Part shown: piece by piece, positions 7,440 to 17,080 of the stretch
Layout: each line of letters begins with the position of its first letter
Position numbering within the stretch: the stretch's first letter is position 1
Assembly (NCBI GenBank): GCA_017548365.1
Contig: JAFZAC010000028.1
Span: 1-64,000, forward strand
Reading direction: 5' to 3'
DNA: 64,000 nucleotides
Origin: Muribaculaceae bacterium
GTDB lineage: Bacteria > Bacteroidota > Bacteroidia > Bacteroidales > Muribaculaceae
Translations under genes and position numbers: made by a program
Notes under the pieces: generated by a model
Database searches by the model: none
Seen by the model: the letters and a program-made list of their open reading frames with translations, nothing else
What the model was told of the DNA's origin: nothing

Positions 7440-8666
7440 TCAGAATCTAAACCCCGTTGAAATTGCGATGTCTTCTTGAGAATTGATGAAATTGTGTTCT
7501 TTGCTATGATATAAATGTGCATCAAAGAGGAACTGCAGTCCGACGAAGTATTTGTCGGAATTCCTCACCAGGCTTAATTTCCCCCTCAGGTCCACAGCCG
7601 GCATATCTCTCCTTCCGTCGACCGAGTCATCATAGGAATGGTTCCACCCCAGCGACGGTGCTATGGTAATATTAAACAACCAGTTGCGGTGGAACACCCA
7701 GTTGTAGGCATATCCCAACAAGAAGCAGTAGGACCGGTGGTGGTATTTATAGATAAGGCGCCCGTCTGGCAAATAATCTTTCATCTCTTGCGGCAACTCG
7801 GAGAAATCGACATCAATATTCTGTGTTGAGACAAGTAATCCCGCAATAAAGCTACCTGCGCTCAGTTTCTGTATTTTAGAGTACCCATAGGCTGCCGATT
7901 GAGAGTACTTGCGGTGGTTAAAGAAATAGTACATGTCAAATCCAGAGGTCTTTTGCGCCAGTCCATAGAACTTTTTATTTACATATCTCTTGTTGTTGTA
8001 ATCTCCAAACCTGCCTATAGTCACCCTTCCTGTGTTTTTAGACTTATAGGCCTCGAACGAGAATCTTGAAGTGGCAAATGAGAGATCCCACCTTGAATGC
8101 CTTGTTGGATCTCCACCAAAGACATTGTCAAGGTCGAACATATAGGTATAACCAATTCCCATATAAGAAAAGTGGAGTCCCACACTGGAGTTGACATCAG
8201 AATTCATGAAAATCTTCATGCTTTTGTCGGCAATCACTCCTCCATAGCTGTCGAACCAATTGTCATTTTTCACCATGACTTTGAAGTCTTTGTCAATGCC
8301 TATCACATAGGTAGTGTCGTAGTTGTTGAACGCCTTGGAATAAAAATTGTAGGCCTTATAGGCAAAGTTGAGAATTAACGGTTTCTTCACAGTGGAATCG
8401 GTAAAGAAGCTCCACTTGCCATTGACTATTGCCCGTCGCCAATAGTCATCATCGCGCGTGGTGTCGAACGGGATGGCGTCGATGCTGTCACGAATGTGTT
8501 TGAGAAAAGCTTTGCGGTTTTCAAGAGAACCTCCAGGAAAAAGACCATCTCCATAGTTCATCTTGACCACTGTATCACCAACAGAGTTCATACCCGCATC
8601 ATGACTTTGCGAGAAGCTTGACAGCACCACGCAAATCAAACACAATATTAGAACATATCGCTTCAT
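7440..8666 (-). CDS. DUF4421 family outer-membrane-like protein
   Basis: A 408-residue exported protein with a clean signal peptide (residues 1-20, ending SSFSQS). The region from the Asp-Asp-Tyr-Trp-Arg-Arg motif through GKWSFFTDSTVKKP and VMVKNDNWFDSYGG agrees with the DUF4421 family of Bacteroidetes. The second half alternates polar and aromatic residues and ends ISTGFRF with a C-terminal Phe, as expected of an outer membrane beta-barrel; that fold is inference. It starts 6 bases after tamB, so it is probably made together with that outer-membrane assembly factor. Confidence 0.75.
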   Translation of the reverse strand: MKRYVLILCLICVVLSSFSQSHDAGMNSVGDTVVKMNYGDGLFPGGSLENRKAFLKHIRDSIDAIPFDTTRDDDYWRRAIVNGKWSFFTDSTVKKPLILNFAYKAYNFYSKAFNNYDTTYVIGIDKDFKVMVKNDNWFDSYGGVIADKSMKIFMNSDVNSSVGLHFSYMGIGYTYMFDLDNVFGGDPTRHSRWDLSFATSRFSFEAYKSKNTGRVTIGRFGDYNNKRYVNKKFYGLAQKTSGFDMYYFFNHRKYSQSAAYGYSKIQKLSAGSFIAGLLVSTQNIDVDFSELPQEMKDYLPDGRLIYKYHHRSYCFLLGYAYNWVFHRNWLFNITIAPSLGWNHSYDDSVDGRRDMPAVDLRGKLSLVRNSDKYFVGLQFLFDAHLYHSKEHNFINSQEDIAISTGFRF

Positions 8667-8672
8667 GAATTA

Positions 8673-11600
8673 TCAGGGCAAAGTTGTACTATTCTCATTT
8701 CTTGTTCCAAACTTCAACAGTGTATCGTTGGGCTCAAAGAAAATTATTGCAGCGGTATCGATTTTGCCTGGCGTATTTTTCTTGAACAGCTGATCGAAAT
8801 CGTGCTTGAACACCACTCCCACTCCCTGTGTTGTCATGGCATTGCGCACATAGTAGTTCTGGTCGTTGAAATGATTATAGGCCTTCAGTCTTATTGTTCC
8901 CTTACGGTTGAGCAAGTACTCAAGGTCAAAGTCTCCGATGAAATTAGAGTTGCGAGTGTTGTAGGTATTGTCGCGATATCCAAAGTTGCCATTGAAAATG
9001 AGACGGTTGTTGAGAAGTTGGCTTGATAGAGCCAAATCAACCTCAACATCACTAAAGTCACCCTTGTTGGAGCGGAACTTAGGCGAGATTTGCCAGTTGT
9101 CGCTAATCTGCCCCAGAATGCTCGTGAGCTGTGAAGATATAGTTGACGAAGCCACCGAAGTGAGTTCGTTGTTGTTGGTGTTGGACTTCATATAGTCGGG
9201 CGTATAGAAGCGGTTTAAAGCCAACAGATAAATAATCTGTCGGTTCATCATCTCGTCGGTGCTTATCACACTCTTTACCTTGCGGTAAGCATCACTCGTG
9301 AGTGTGGGGAATTCCAAGTCAAACGACAGCTCGGGTTCACTGATGCCTCCTTTCACCATCAACAGAGCGTTGACCGGCACATTAGTTCTGTTAAGGTCAC
9401 GGTCGGTAGAGAACGAATCGTCGAGGTCGGTCAAGTTGGCATTGAGAGAATAAACTGCACTGATGTCGAGAATAGCGTTATAGGGATCTCCATCAAAGCT
9501 AATAGTACTACCATTGCGAATGGTGAAGTCCTTGATAATAATGTCTTGAAGGGTGAAATTGTAAGAACCCTTTTCAAGTACATATTTTCCAAACATGTCG
9601 AACGACTCATCAATGCTATTGTAATTGATTCTCAAGTTACCCGATCCATAGGCACGGATGCGGTCACCGCCCACAGGGTCCATGACGAGGATAATCTCGG
9701 CCTCGGGAGTAATGTCGGCCTGCAAGTCGATGCTATATTGAGTGGGCGCCGACTGCTGCTGAGTTTTGTTTTCTATCTTCTGTGCGAGTTGCCTAACAAT
9801 CTCGGGTACGGAGTCTTGATGTGCCATAAGCGTGTCGGCAACAGCAGTAGGCGCATCTTTCTTTTCACGATCTCTGAAAGAAATGAAATTATACTCTCCC
9901 GCCTCTTGTGTATCACTAAGAACAAACGTAAACTTGCTGCCGCTTGCCGATTCCATATTTACCCCAATGCGCACCTCGCCCGGCTCACCAGCTATAATAG
10001 CCGAGCCGTTGCCATATATGGTGCCATACCAATCGGGGTTCATTACCGGAGTGATATCGTAGCACAAGAAGTCACGCGCATCGGTAACAGTAAAGTTAAA
10101 CTCCGGGTTATGGAAAGCATCATGTTTAAGCCAACCATTGAGCTTGGCGGTATGCTTGTCACGGTCGGTTATGGTGATGTCGTCAAACCTTATCATGCCA
10201 GGCTTAATGTGCACCGAATCGGTACAACTGTAGGTGGTGTTGGTGTACCCCACCTTCAGGCTGAAGTCCTCGGCATAGACATCACCCTTGAGGTCAATAG
10301 TCTTGAAATTGCCAAAGAGTACGGCATGTCCCGACACTAGCCCATGGACCTCGTCGGTAAACGCTTCCATAAAAGGCTTCATAAATTCCACGTTGGCCTT
10401 GTCGGCGTCAAACTCGAGATAAAGCGAGTCGGAAGCAGCAAAGATTTCTCCATTAATGCGAGTGTGCCTTCCGTTCTTCTGACTGAGGTCACATCCAAGC
10501 ACCACTCCTGTATTCTCACTGTCGAAATGGCTCTTAATCTCGGCATCTCCCATAGGGGCTCCGTTATAGTAAAGGTCCTTCACGTGCAGGGATGGAGAGG
10601 TGCTAAGTCGTGGCGACTTAGAGAACAAGTCGGCAAGCTGCAGCTCTCCTGTTGCCACTCCGCCAAAGTTGACATGGTTTATCTTTAATGTCTCAAAGAT
10701 GTAATCAAGATGGATGTTCTGCAGCGACACGTTGAGAGCGTCGTCAGGATTCTTCGACACCCGTCCCTCAATCTTGATAAACTGGTCGTCGCAAGAGCCC
10801 TCGATTCCTTCCACATCTATGACACCAGCCTCATACTTGAGCCTTCCCTCATGAACGTTCCACACTGTGTCGTTAACCACAACCTCGGTTGGATTAACAT
10901 TGACATTAGTCATAAATTTACCATTAGAATCTCTTCCCAACAATGCCGAGAGGCTCACCGTTCCGTTGTATTGCCTCTCTCTGTTGAACACCCAGTTCAC
11001 GCTCGCATCCACTCCATCGTTTACAGCATTTGCAAGCAAGTTAAGAGCTATGTTTCCTTTTTTGTTGGGGAAGATAGTTTGCGCAGTCATTATTACGTTG
11101 TCGGCACTTGAATCCTTGACGATGTGAAGACTTGTACCCTCGAGAATTTTATTTCCCTGCTGCAGATAAGGCAAGTTGAGGTCTACCGCCAGCTCTTTGT
11201 CCCGCTCATTGAAAAATCCATCAATAGTAGCTTTATAGATGAGTTTCACGGGCAGTTTCGCATAAGAGGAGATGTAGGACTCAAACTCCTCATTAGGTTC
11301 AACAACAAAGTTGAAACGGAAATTGTTGTTTCCTGTGCTGGGCGGAGTGTGTCCCTGCATAAATCCTGGGAAACACTTCGAAGCCATGCTCTTGAATGCA
11401 GGCACCAAACTTTGGAAGTCATAATTACCCGTTATAGAGCCATGAAGGAAGTCAGAGTTAATGTCGATGACCTTGGCACCTTCTCCACGTCCGGCATCTA
11501 CTGTGAAGTTGCTCAGGTGGAAGCCCTTGCCCGTAGTAGAATTGATGAAGGAAACATTACTGATATCAACCTTTCCTGCAACATTATCAAGGCTGTTTCC

Positions 11601-13289
11601 TGTGATTGACGCCGCCATCTTGAGGTTTAGATTGTTGGCTGGATACTTGCTGTCAAGGTTCAGCTTAGCAAAATTCACGTTCTTGGCATCAATGTCAAAG
11701 TCATAGGTCGAATTAGGACCATCAAGAGTGGCAACACCATTCAGATTAACTTTGCCGTTGGCATCGTTAATGCCAAGTGTACCCTTATAGGTGTTGTTAT
11801 CCACATTTACATCGGCATCAATGTTGTGATATCTATAACCTTTGAAATCGACATAATCGACCTTTCCCACAAGATTACCTGCAAACTTGTTTCCATCATA
11901 TACAGTTCCGTCGACTGCGGCGTTCATTGCCACCATGCCCAGTAGATCCTCTTTGGTCAAGAGGTTGCCAATGTTTAATCCCGATGTTGATACCACAGCA
12001 TCAATGAGCTTTGCACCTTGATTGCTTGCAAAGTGGCCCTTGAGAGCAAGGTCACCCAGCGATGTGTCGAGATTGATGTCTCCCATGACATTGTCAATGT
12101 TTCCACGAGCCGAACCCTTGAGGTGGATGTCGCCGCACTTGTCGACAATGGCTTGAGCATTATCGGGCAGGTGTGCATAGTTTCTCGTGAGTCGCGACAA
12201 CTCGCCACCTGAAGCAGTCAAGTCGATATTCTTGACATCGAAGTCCATTTCACGAGGCGTGCGGTAGTTTTCCATAATAGCCTCGAGGTTGAGTTTTATG
12301 TTTCCATTCTGAGCATCAGCGACAAGCTTCCTCACATCAATCTTATCACGCGATACCGTTGCATCGACAGTAAAGTTTACCGGATCGACATACTGAGACA
12401 GCTGCGGCACAAAACTCTTGAGGTCGCTCAAGGTGATGTAATTTTCGGTCATGTCGAGCGTGATAGGCTGCACCTTTATCTCATTGATGGCATTCTTCAG
12501 ATATGAGTAGTGGAAGGTGGTGTTGGCTGGCGTAAGATGTGTACCAGGCAAGTCTACCACCAAATTCTGTATCTCGGTCCTGGTGTCATCAATCTTGAAC
12601 TTACCGCTTAATTTCTTAAGCTCAAAACCGTTTTTCTCGTTCAAGGCAAGTCGGTTCACATCAACAATAAAATCATTGTTCTTGATGCGAGGAAACACCA
12701 AGTCGGCAGTCAAGTTTGTCACTTGCATGTGATTGGCGTCAAATTGCCCCGCTGGCTTGCGTGGCTCATTGAGCACATCGTAGGCTAAATCGCTATTCCT
12801 GATAATAGCGTTATTGATTCTGATGTCGTAGGGCGTGGGCGGCTTGCCTGGTTTGGGCTTAAGCTTGTCGATGATAAACTGCAAGTTGGTGGGGCTATCC
12901 TTGTCGGGGCGCGTCACGGTGCCATGCAACCCGTCAATCTCGGCATAATTGAAGATTATCTTGCCCTTGACAATGAGGTCGTAGAGACTAACGCCAGCGC
13001 CCAGCTTATCGACCTTGATGAGGTCTCCCCCACTTTGGTCAGGGATTTTAACCCCTGTAAGCACCATCTGGTTGAAAGGCGATATGCTAACGCCTTCGAT
13101 AGTGACATTCGTTTCAAGAAACTTGCTCAACTCCCTCTCTCCCACGGCCTTCAACTTGTTCTGGAAATAAGGCATACTGAGTCCCAAGTAGATGACGCCA
13201 TAGGCCAGCACGAGCAAAGCCACCACCGTCATGATGATAGCTCGCAAGGTGTTATAGGTCCACCTAAATGCTTGGCTTGTTTGGCTCAT
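8673..13289 (-). CDS. tamB: TamB-type translocation and assembly module protein
   Basis: A 1538-residue envelope protein with one N-terminal membrane helix (about residues 16-36) and a very long region of beta-rich repeats rich in Asn, Asp, Gly and Leu, as in AsmA/TamB proteins that form a hydrophobic groove across the periplasm. The C-terminal 350 residues carry the TamB (DUF490) domain: MDPVGGDRIRAYGSGNLRI, YVLEKGSYNFTLQDIIIKDF, an SVISTDEMMNRQIIYLLAL segment and a final GNFGYRDN region. TamB works with an Omp85 partner in outer membrane protein insertion or lipid transport; the partner is not in the window. It starts 40 bases after nadE and is followed after 6 bases by the DUF4421 gene. 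Confidence 0.88.
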   Translation of the reverse strand: MSQTSQAFRWTYNTLRAIIMTVVALLVLAYGVIYLGLSMPYFQNKLKAVGERELSKFLETNVTIEGVSISPFNQMVLTGVKIPDQSGGDLIKVDKLGAGVSLYDLIVKGKIIFNYAEIDGLHGTVTRPDKDSPTNLQFIIDKLKPKPGKPPTPYDIRINNAIIRNSDLAYDVLNEPRKPAGQFDANHMQVTNLTADLVFPRIKNNDFIVDVNRLALNEKNGFELKKLSGKFKIDDTRTEIQNLVVDLPGTHLTPANTTFHYSYLKNAINEIKVQPITLDMTENYITLSDLKSFVPQLSQYVDPVNFTVDATVSRDKIDVRKLVADAQNGNIKLNLEAIMENYRTPREMDFDVKNIDLTASGGELSRLTRNYAHLPDNAQAIVDKCGDIHLKGSARGNIDNVMGDINLDTSLGDLALKGHFASNQGAKLIDAVVSTSGLNIGNLLTKEDLLGMVAMNAAVDGTVYDGNKFAGNLVGKVDYVDFKGYRYHNIDADVNVDNNTYKGTLGINDANGKVNLNGVATLDGPNSTYDFDIDAKNVNFAKLNLDSKYPANNLNLKMAASITGNSLDNVAGKVDISNVSFINSTTGKGFHLSNFTVDAGRGEGAKVIDINSDFLHGSITGNYDFQSLVPAFKSMASKCFPGFMQGHTPPSTGNNNFRFNFVVEPNEEFESYISSYAKLPVKLIYKATIDGFFNERDKELAVDLNLPYLQQGNKILEGTSLHIVKDSSADNVIMTAQTIFPNKKGNIALNLLANAVNDGVDASVNWVFNRERQYNGTVSLSALLGRDSNGKFMTNVNVNPTEVVVNDTVWNVHEGRLKYEAGVIDVEGIEGSCDDQFIKIEGRVSKNPDDALNVSLQNIHLDYIFETLKINHVNFGGVATGELQLADLFSKSPRLSTSPSLHVKDLYYNGAPMGDAEIKSHFDSENTGVVLGCDLSQKNGRHTRINGEIFAASDSLYLEFDADKANVEFMKPFMEAFTDEVHGLVSGHAVLFGNFKTIDLKGDVYAEDFSLKVGYTNTTYSCTDSVHIKPGMIRFDDITITDRDKHTAKLNGWLKHDAFHNPEFNFTVTDARDFLCYDITPVMNPDWYGTIYGNGSAIIAGEPGEVRIGVNMESASGSKFTFVLSDTQEAGEYNFISFRDREKKDAPTAVADTLMAHQDSVPEIVRQLAQKIENKTQQQSAPTQYSIDLQADITPEAEIILVMDPVGGDRIRAYGSGNLRINYNSIDESFDMFGKYVLEKGSYNFTLQDIIIKDFTIRNGSTISFDGDPYNAILDISAVYSLNANLTDLDDSFSTDRDLNRTNVPVNALLMVKGGISEPELSFDLEFPTLTSDAYRKVKSVISTDEMMNRQIIYLLALNRFYTPDYMKSNTNNNELTSVASSTISSQLTSILGQISDNWQISPKFRSNKGDFSDVEVDLALSSQLLNNRLIFNGNFGYRDNTYNTRNSNFIGDFDLEYLLNRKGTIRLKAYNHFNDQNYYVRNAMTTQGVGVVFKHDFDQLFKKNTPGKIDTAAIIFFEPNDTLLKFGTRNENSTTLP

Positions 13290-13329
13290 TTTCCAGATTC
13301 AACGTGAAAAACTGTGATATAGAAGGGGT

Positions 13330-15351
13330 TTATTTCTCTTGGAGGTCTATCTCTTCACACTCACGCAACCACAACGCACTTGAAGCATCGCTTGGCATGC
13401 GCCAGTCGCCACGAGGCGATAGACTCACACTGCCCACCTTGGGGCCGTCGGTTGAACACGAGCGCTTGAACTGCTGATTGAAGAAACGACGGCAGAAGGT
13501 AGTGAGCCACTTCTTGATGGTCTCGGCATCGTAGCTGCCTTCAAAAGCCTTGAGCGCAAGCAGGAAAATCTTCTTTGGCCCAAAGTTGTGGCGCACTGTG
13601 TTGTAAAGGAAGAAGTCGTGCAACTCATATGGGCCCACAAGGTCTTCGGTCTTCTGTTTGATTTCTCCGTTCTCGGCTGGTGTAAGCTCGGGGCTGATGG
13701 GAGTGTCGAGCACATCGCGTAAGGTCGCTGCGGTGGTCTTCTCTCCACTGGTCTGAGCCTTAGTAGCAAACCAGCTCACGAGATATCGCACAAGAGTCTT
13801 GGGGATGCTGCAGTTCACATTGTACATCGACATATGGTCTCCATTATAGGTTGCCCATCCCAGTGCAAGCTCCGAGAGATCGCCAGTGCCAAGCACCAAA
13901 GCATTCACCTTGTTGGCATAGTCCATGAGAATCTGTGTGCGCTCACGCGCCTGGCTGTTCTCGTAGGTTACATCGTGATTTGCATAGTCATGTTCTATGT
14001 CCTTGAAATGCTGCTCAACAGCAGGCACGATTGATATTTCCTTGATGGTCACGCCCAGAGAGCGCATTAGCTCAAGGGCGTTGTTGTAGGTTCGGTCGGT
14101 AGTACCAAATCCTGGCATTGTTATGCCATAAATATCGCTTCGATCCCATCCCAACTTGTCGAACGCCTCGACAGCCACAAGCAAAGCCAAAGTGGAATCG
14201 AGCCCTCCCGATATACCCACTACCAACTTGCTGATGTGGGTGAACTCCAGTCGCCGCATGAGTCCAGCCGCCTGAATATTGACGATTTCCTCGCATCGAT
14301 TGTCAAGGTCGTCTTTGTCACTTGGCACAAAAGGCAATCGCTTGACGGGATGCAGTAATTCCAAATCAACGGGCTTAGCGCTGGGAGCTTCCACATCGTC
14401 ATAGCTCATTGGGTCGGCCTGAATAGCGATATAGTTTTTATCCAGTTGTCGGCCGCAATCTACAAAACTGGTGTTAAGCCTGCGCTCATTGTCGAGAGCT
14501 TCGATGTCGATATCCATAACCTGAAGTTGAGGCTCACGAGAGAAACGGTTGCCTTCACACAGCAGATTGCCATTCTCGGCGATTATCGCATTGCCGCCAA
14601 ATACCAAGTCGGTTGTCGACTCGCCATATCCTGCCGAAGCATAAACATAGGCAGCGATGCAACTCTTACTCTGCTGCTGGATGAGTCTGAGCAGCGTGGC
14701 ATGCTTGCCAATGAGCTCGTTGCTTGCCGAAAGATTGAGAATAACGTTGGCACCATTCAATGCTGCCTTAGAACTTTGCGGAATGGGAGCCCACAGGTCT
14801 TCACACACCTCGATTGCGATGCGTGCGTTGCCCATCTCGAAAATATAGTTGGTGCCGAATGCGGCATATTCTGAAATGTTGCAGTAAGAGCCAATGGGGT
14901 CACACTCTAACGACTCCTCGCCACTCACAAACCAGCGTTTCTCGTAAAACTCCTTATAGTTAGGGAGATAGGTCTTGGGCACAAATCCTCGCACCGACCC
15001 CTTGTGAATGAATACAGCGCAGTTGTATATCTCATTTCCCTTGCGCACTGGAGCTCCTACCACCACAGCCATGTCGGTGTTGATGGCATCGGTGAACTGG
15101 CATAGTTCCTCGATAGCGTCCCAAGCGCTGTTGAGCAACTTGCTGCTGTGGAACAAGTCGCCACAAGTATATCCGGTAATTGACAACTCGGGAAAAACAG
15201 CAATGTCGGCATGCTGATTGTGAGCCTGAGTCACCATCTCAATGATTGCATTGAGATTATACTCCACATCGGCAACGTTTACACGTGGCACACAGGATGC
15301 CACTCTCAGATAGCCATACTCGCTCTTATTGACGTTATTATAGTTTTCCAT
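13330..15351 (-). CDS. nadE: Glutamine-dependent NAD+ synthetase
   Basis: A 673-residue two-domain enzyme making NAD+ from deamido-NAD+, ATP and glutamine. The N-terminal nitrilase-like glutaminase has its triad: Glu55 (FPELSITGY), Lys126 (FVPKTYLPNYKEFYEKRWF) and Cys183 (EVCEDLW). The C-terminal synthetase has the PP-loop SGGLDS at 381-386 and GTGDLSELALGW. The length is typical of the fused form. It is the first gene of nadE-tamB-DUF4421. The frame starts with an ATG at 15351, about 40 bases after a TAACTTTG -7 box at 15398-15391. Confidence 0.96.
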   Translation of the reverse strand: MENYNNVNKSEYGYLRVASCVPRVNVADVEYNLNAIIEMVTQAHNQHADIAVFPELSITGYTCGDLFHSSKLLNSAWDAIEELCQFTDAINTDMAVVVGAPVRKGNEIYNCAVFIHKGSVRGFVPKTYLPNYKEFYEKRWFVSGEESLECDPIGSYCNISEYAAFGTNYIFEMGNARIAIEVCEDLWAPIPQSSKAALNGANVILNLSASNELIGKHATLLRLIQQQSKSCIAAYVYASAGYGESTTDLVFGGNAIIAENGNLLCEGNRFSREPQLQVMDIDIEALDNERRLNTSFVDCGRQLDKNYIAIQADPMSYDDVEAPSAKPVDLELLHPVKRLPFVPSDKDDLDNRCEEIVNIQAAGLMRRLEFTHISKLVVGISGGLDSTLALLVAVEAFDKLGWDRSDIYGITMPGFGTTDRTYNNALELMRSLGVTIKEISIVPAVEQHFKDIEHDYANHDVTYENSQARERTQILMDYANKVNALVLGTGDLSELALGWATYNGDHMSMYNVNCSIPKTLVRYLVSWFATKAQTSGEKTTAATLRDVLDTPISPELTPAENGEIKQKTEDLVGPYELHDFFLYNTVRHNFGPKKIFLLALKAFEGSYDAETIKKWLTTFCRRFFNQQFKRSCSTDGPKVGSVSLSPRGDWRMPSDASSALWLRECEEIDLQEK

Positions 15352-15390
15352 ATAATATAACTATATTCTATTAAGAATGGTTTTAACCTA

Positions 15391-15398
15391 CAAAGTTA
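15391..15398 (-). promoter_or_regulatory. -7 box upstream of nadE
   Basis: Minus strand TAACTTTG fits TAnnTTTG. No good -33 box is visible 19-20 bases upstream, where the DNA is a poly-A tract. Transcription would begin about 35 bases before the nadE ATG. Confidence 0.5.
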
Positions 15399-15490
15399 GT
15401 TAGTTTTTTTTTATTTCTTGTTTTTTGCTTAAGAAAATGGCAAAAAAACAGCTTTTTAAGCCTTAACTCTGTTTTTTCGGTTTTTTTTCT

Positions 15491-15498
15491 TATATTTG
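15491..15498 (+). promoter_or_regulatory. -7 box upstream of the polyferredoxin gene
   Basis: TATATTTG, matching TAnnTTTG, with a T-rich tract upstream and no clear -33 box. It lies 50 bases before the ATG at 15548. Confidence 0.5.
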
Positions 15499-15547
15499 CA
15501 TCAAAATATTCATAAACCTTCATAAAGAGTTAAATATTTATTCTGCC

Positions 15548-17068
15548 ATGCTAAAGAAAATAAGAAGAACACTTGCGGTGTTATGCTTTATAGCAGTGAC
15601 ACTGCTATTCCTCGACTTTACTGGCACGCTGCATCATTGGCTGGGTTGGACAGCCAAAATCCAGCTCATTCCTGCAGTGCTCGCCTTCAACTTTGTGATT
15701 GTGGCAGCGCTTGTCGTGGTCACCTTAATCTTTGGACGCATCTATTGCTCGGTAATATGTCCACTTGGCGTGATGCAAGACCTCATCTCATGGCTACACA
15801 GCAAGCGTAAGAAAAACCGCTTCACATACTCAAAAGAAGTGAAATGGCTACGCTATCCTGTGCTCGTGATTTTTATTGCAGCTATCGCTCTTGGTATAGG
15901 TTCGCTTATGGCAATTCTTGAGCCTTACAGCACATTTGGCATCATTGCCACCAACCTATTCCAACCAATTTACGAGTGGTGCAACAATGGCATTGCCGCC
16001 ATCGCCGAGCATTACAATAATTATTCGGTATACACCGCCAACGTGTGGATGAAGAGCATTGGCTCGCTGGTACTGGCAGCTTCACTTTTCATTATCATCG
16101 CCATTCTGGCCTGGCGTGGCGGACGCACCTATTGCAACACCATCTGCCCCGTGGGGACACTGTTGAGCTTCTTCTCGCGGTTCTCACTTCTCAAAGTGCG
16201 CATCGATGAAGACAAATGCATCAAGTGCGGCTTGTGTACACGCAATTGCAAGGCTTCGTGCGTCAATCACGAGGAGGGCACAGTTGACCACAGTCGCTGC
16301 GTGACATGCGGCAACTGCATCGAGAAATGTAACAAAGATGCCATCTACTACGGCCGTCCACGCAAGAGCACCGCTGCTGTCACTGCCAATACAAGTGACA
16401 CATCAAGCGAGGAGGCCATTGACAAGGGCAAGCGCGCCTTTCTGATAGGCAGCGGAGTGGCGATTGCAACTACTGCAATGGCACAAGCCAAGAAGAAGAT
16501 TGACGGCGGTCTTGCTGTTATCGAAGAGAAAAAGATGCCAGAGCGTAAGAATCCCATCACACCTCCTGGATCAATGAGCGCACGCAACATGCAGCGCCAT
16601 TGCGTGGCTTGCCAATTGTGTGTTGCCGAATGCCCCAATCAAGTGCTTCAACCCTCGAGTGATTTGCTTACATTTATGCAACCTATTATGAGCTATGAGC
16701 GTGGCTATTGCCGTCCCGAGTGCACTCGTTGTTCGCAAGTATGTCCAACAGGAGCTATCAAGCCCATCACCCACGAAGAAAAGTCTTCAATTAAGATAGG
16801 TTATGCTGTGTGGACTCATTTCCTGTGCATCCCCACCACCAAGAAGAAAAAAGATGGCTCTCCCGCTACTTGCGGCAATTGCGCCCGTCATTGCCCTACA
16901 GGAGCTATCACTATGACTCAATTGGACGAGAATGACGACAAATCACCCATGGTGCCCGTAATCAACACTGCAAAATGTATAGGTTGTGGTGCATGCGAAC
17001 ATGTGTGTCCCTCACGCCCTGTTGCAGCAATCCACGTAGAAGGCCTTGAAGATCATCGAACTATTTAA
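15548..17068 (+). CDS. Membrane polyferredoxin (NapH/CcoG-like 4Fe-4S protein)
   Basis: A 506-residue membrane iron-sulfur protein. The N-terminal half has about four or five membrane helices and two NapH/CcoG-type motifs, CSVICPLGVMQD and CNTICPVGTLLS. Two ferredoxin clusters follow (CIKCGLCTRNCKASC, CVTCGNCIEKC), then a linker with another hydrophobic stretch (FLIGSGVAIATTAMA), then clusters built from CVACQLCVAECP, CTRCSQVCP, CGNCARHCP and CIGCGACEHVCP. It should pass electrons across or along the membrane. The aldo/keto reductase 12 bases downstream, also rich in 4Fe-4S motifs and exported by Tat, is the obvious partner. The physiological donor and acceptor cannot be told from sequence. 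Confidence 0.88.
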   Translation: MLKKIRRTLAVLCFIAVTLLFLDFTGTLHHWLGWTAKIQLIPAVLAFNFVIVAALVVVTLIFGRIYCSVICPLGVMQDLISWLHSKRKKNRFTYSKEVKWLRYPVLVIFIAAIALGIGSLMAILEPYSTFGIIATNLFQPIYEWCNNGIAAIAEHYNNYSVYTANVWMKSIGSLVLAASLFIIIAILAWRGGRTYCNTICPVGTLLSFFSRFSLLKVRIDEDKCIKCGLCTRNCKASCVNHEEGTVDHSRCVTCGNCIEKCNKDAIYYGRPRKSTAAVTANTSDTSSEEAIDKGKRAFLIGSGVAIATTAMAQAKKKIDGGLAVIEEKKMPERKNPITPPGSMSARNMQRHCVACQLCVAECPNQVLQPSSDLLTFMQPIMSYERGYCRPECTRCSQVCPTGAIKPITHEEKSSIKIGYAVWTHFLCIPTTKKKKDGSPATCGNCARHCPTGAITMTQLDENDDKSPMVPVINTAKCIGCGACEHVCPSRPVAAIHVEGLEDHRTI

Positions 17069-17080
17069 TCTCCCAGAACC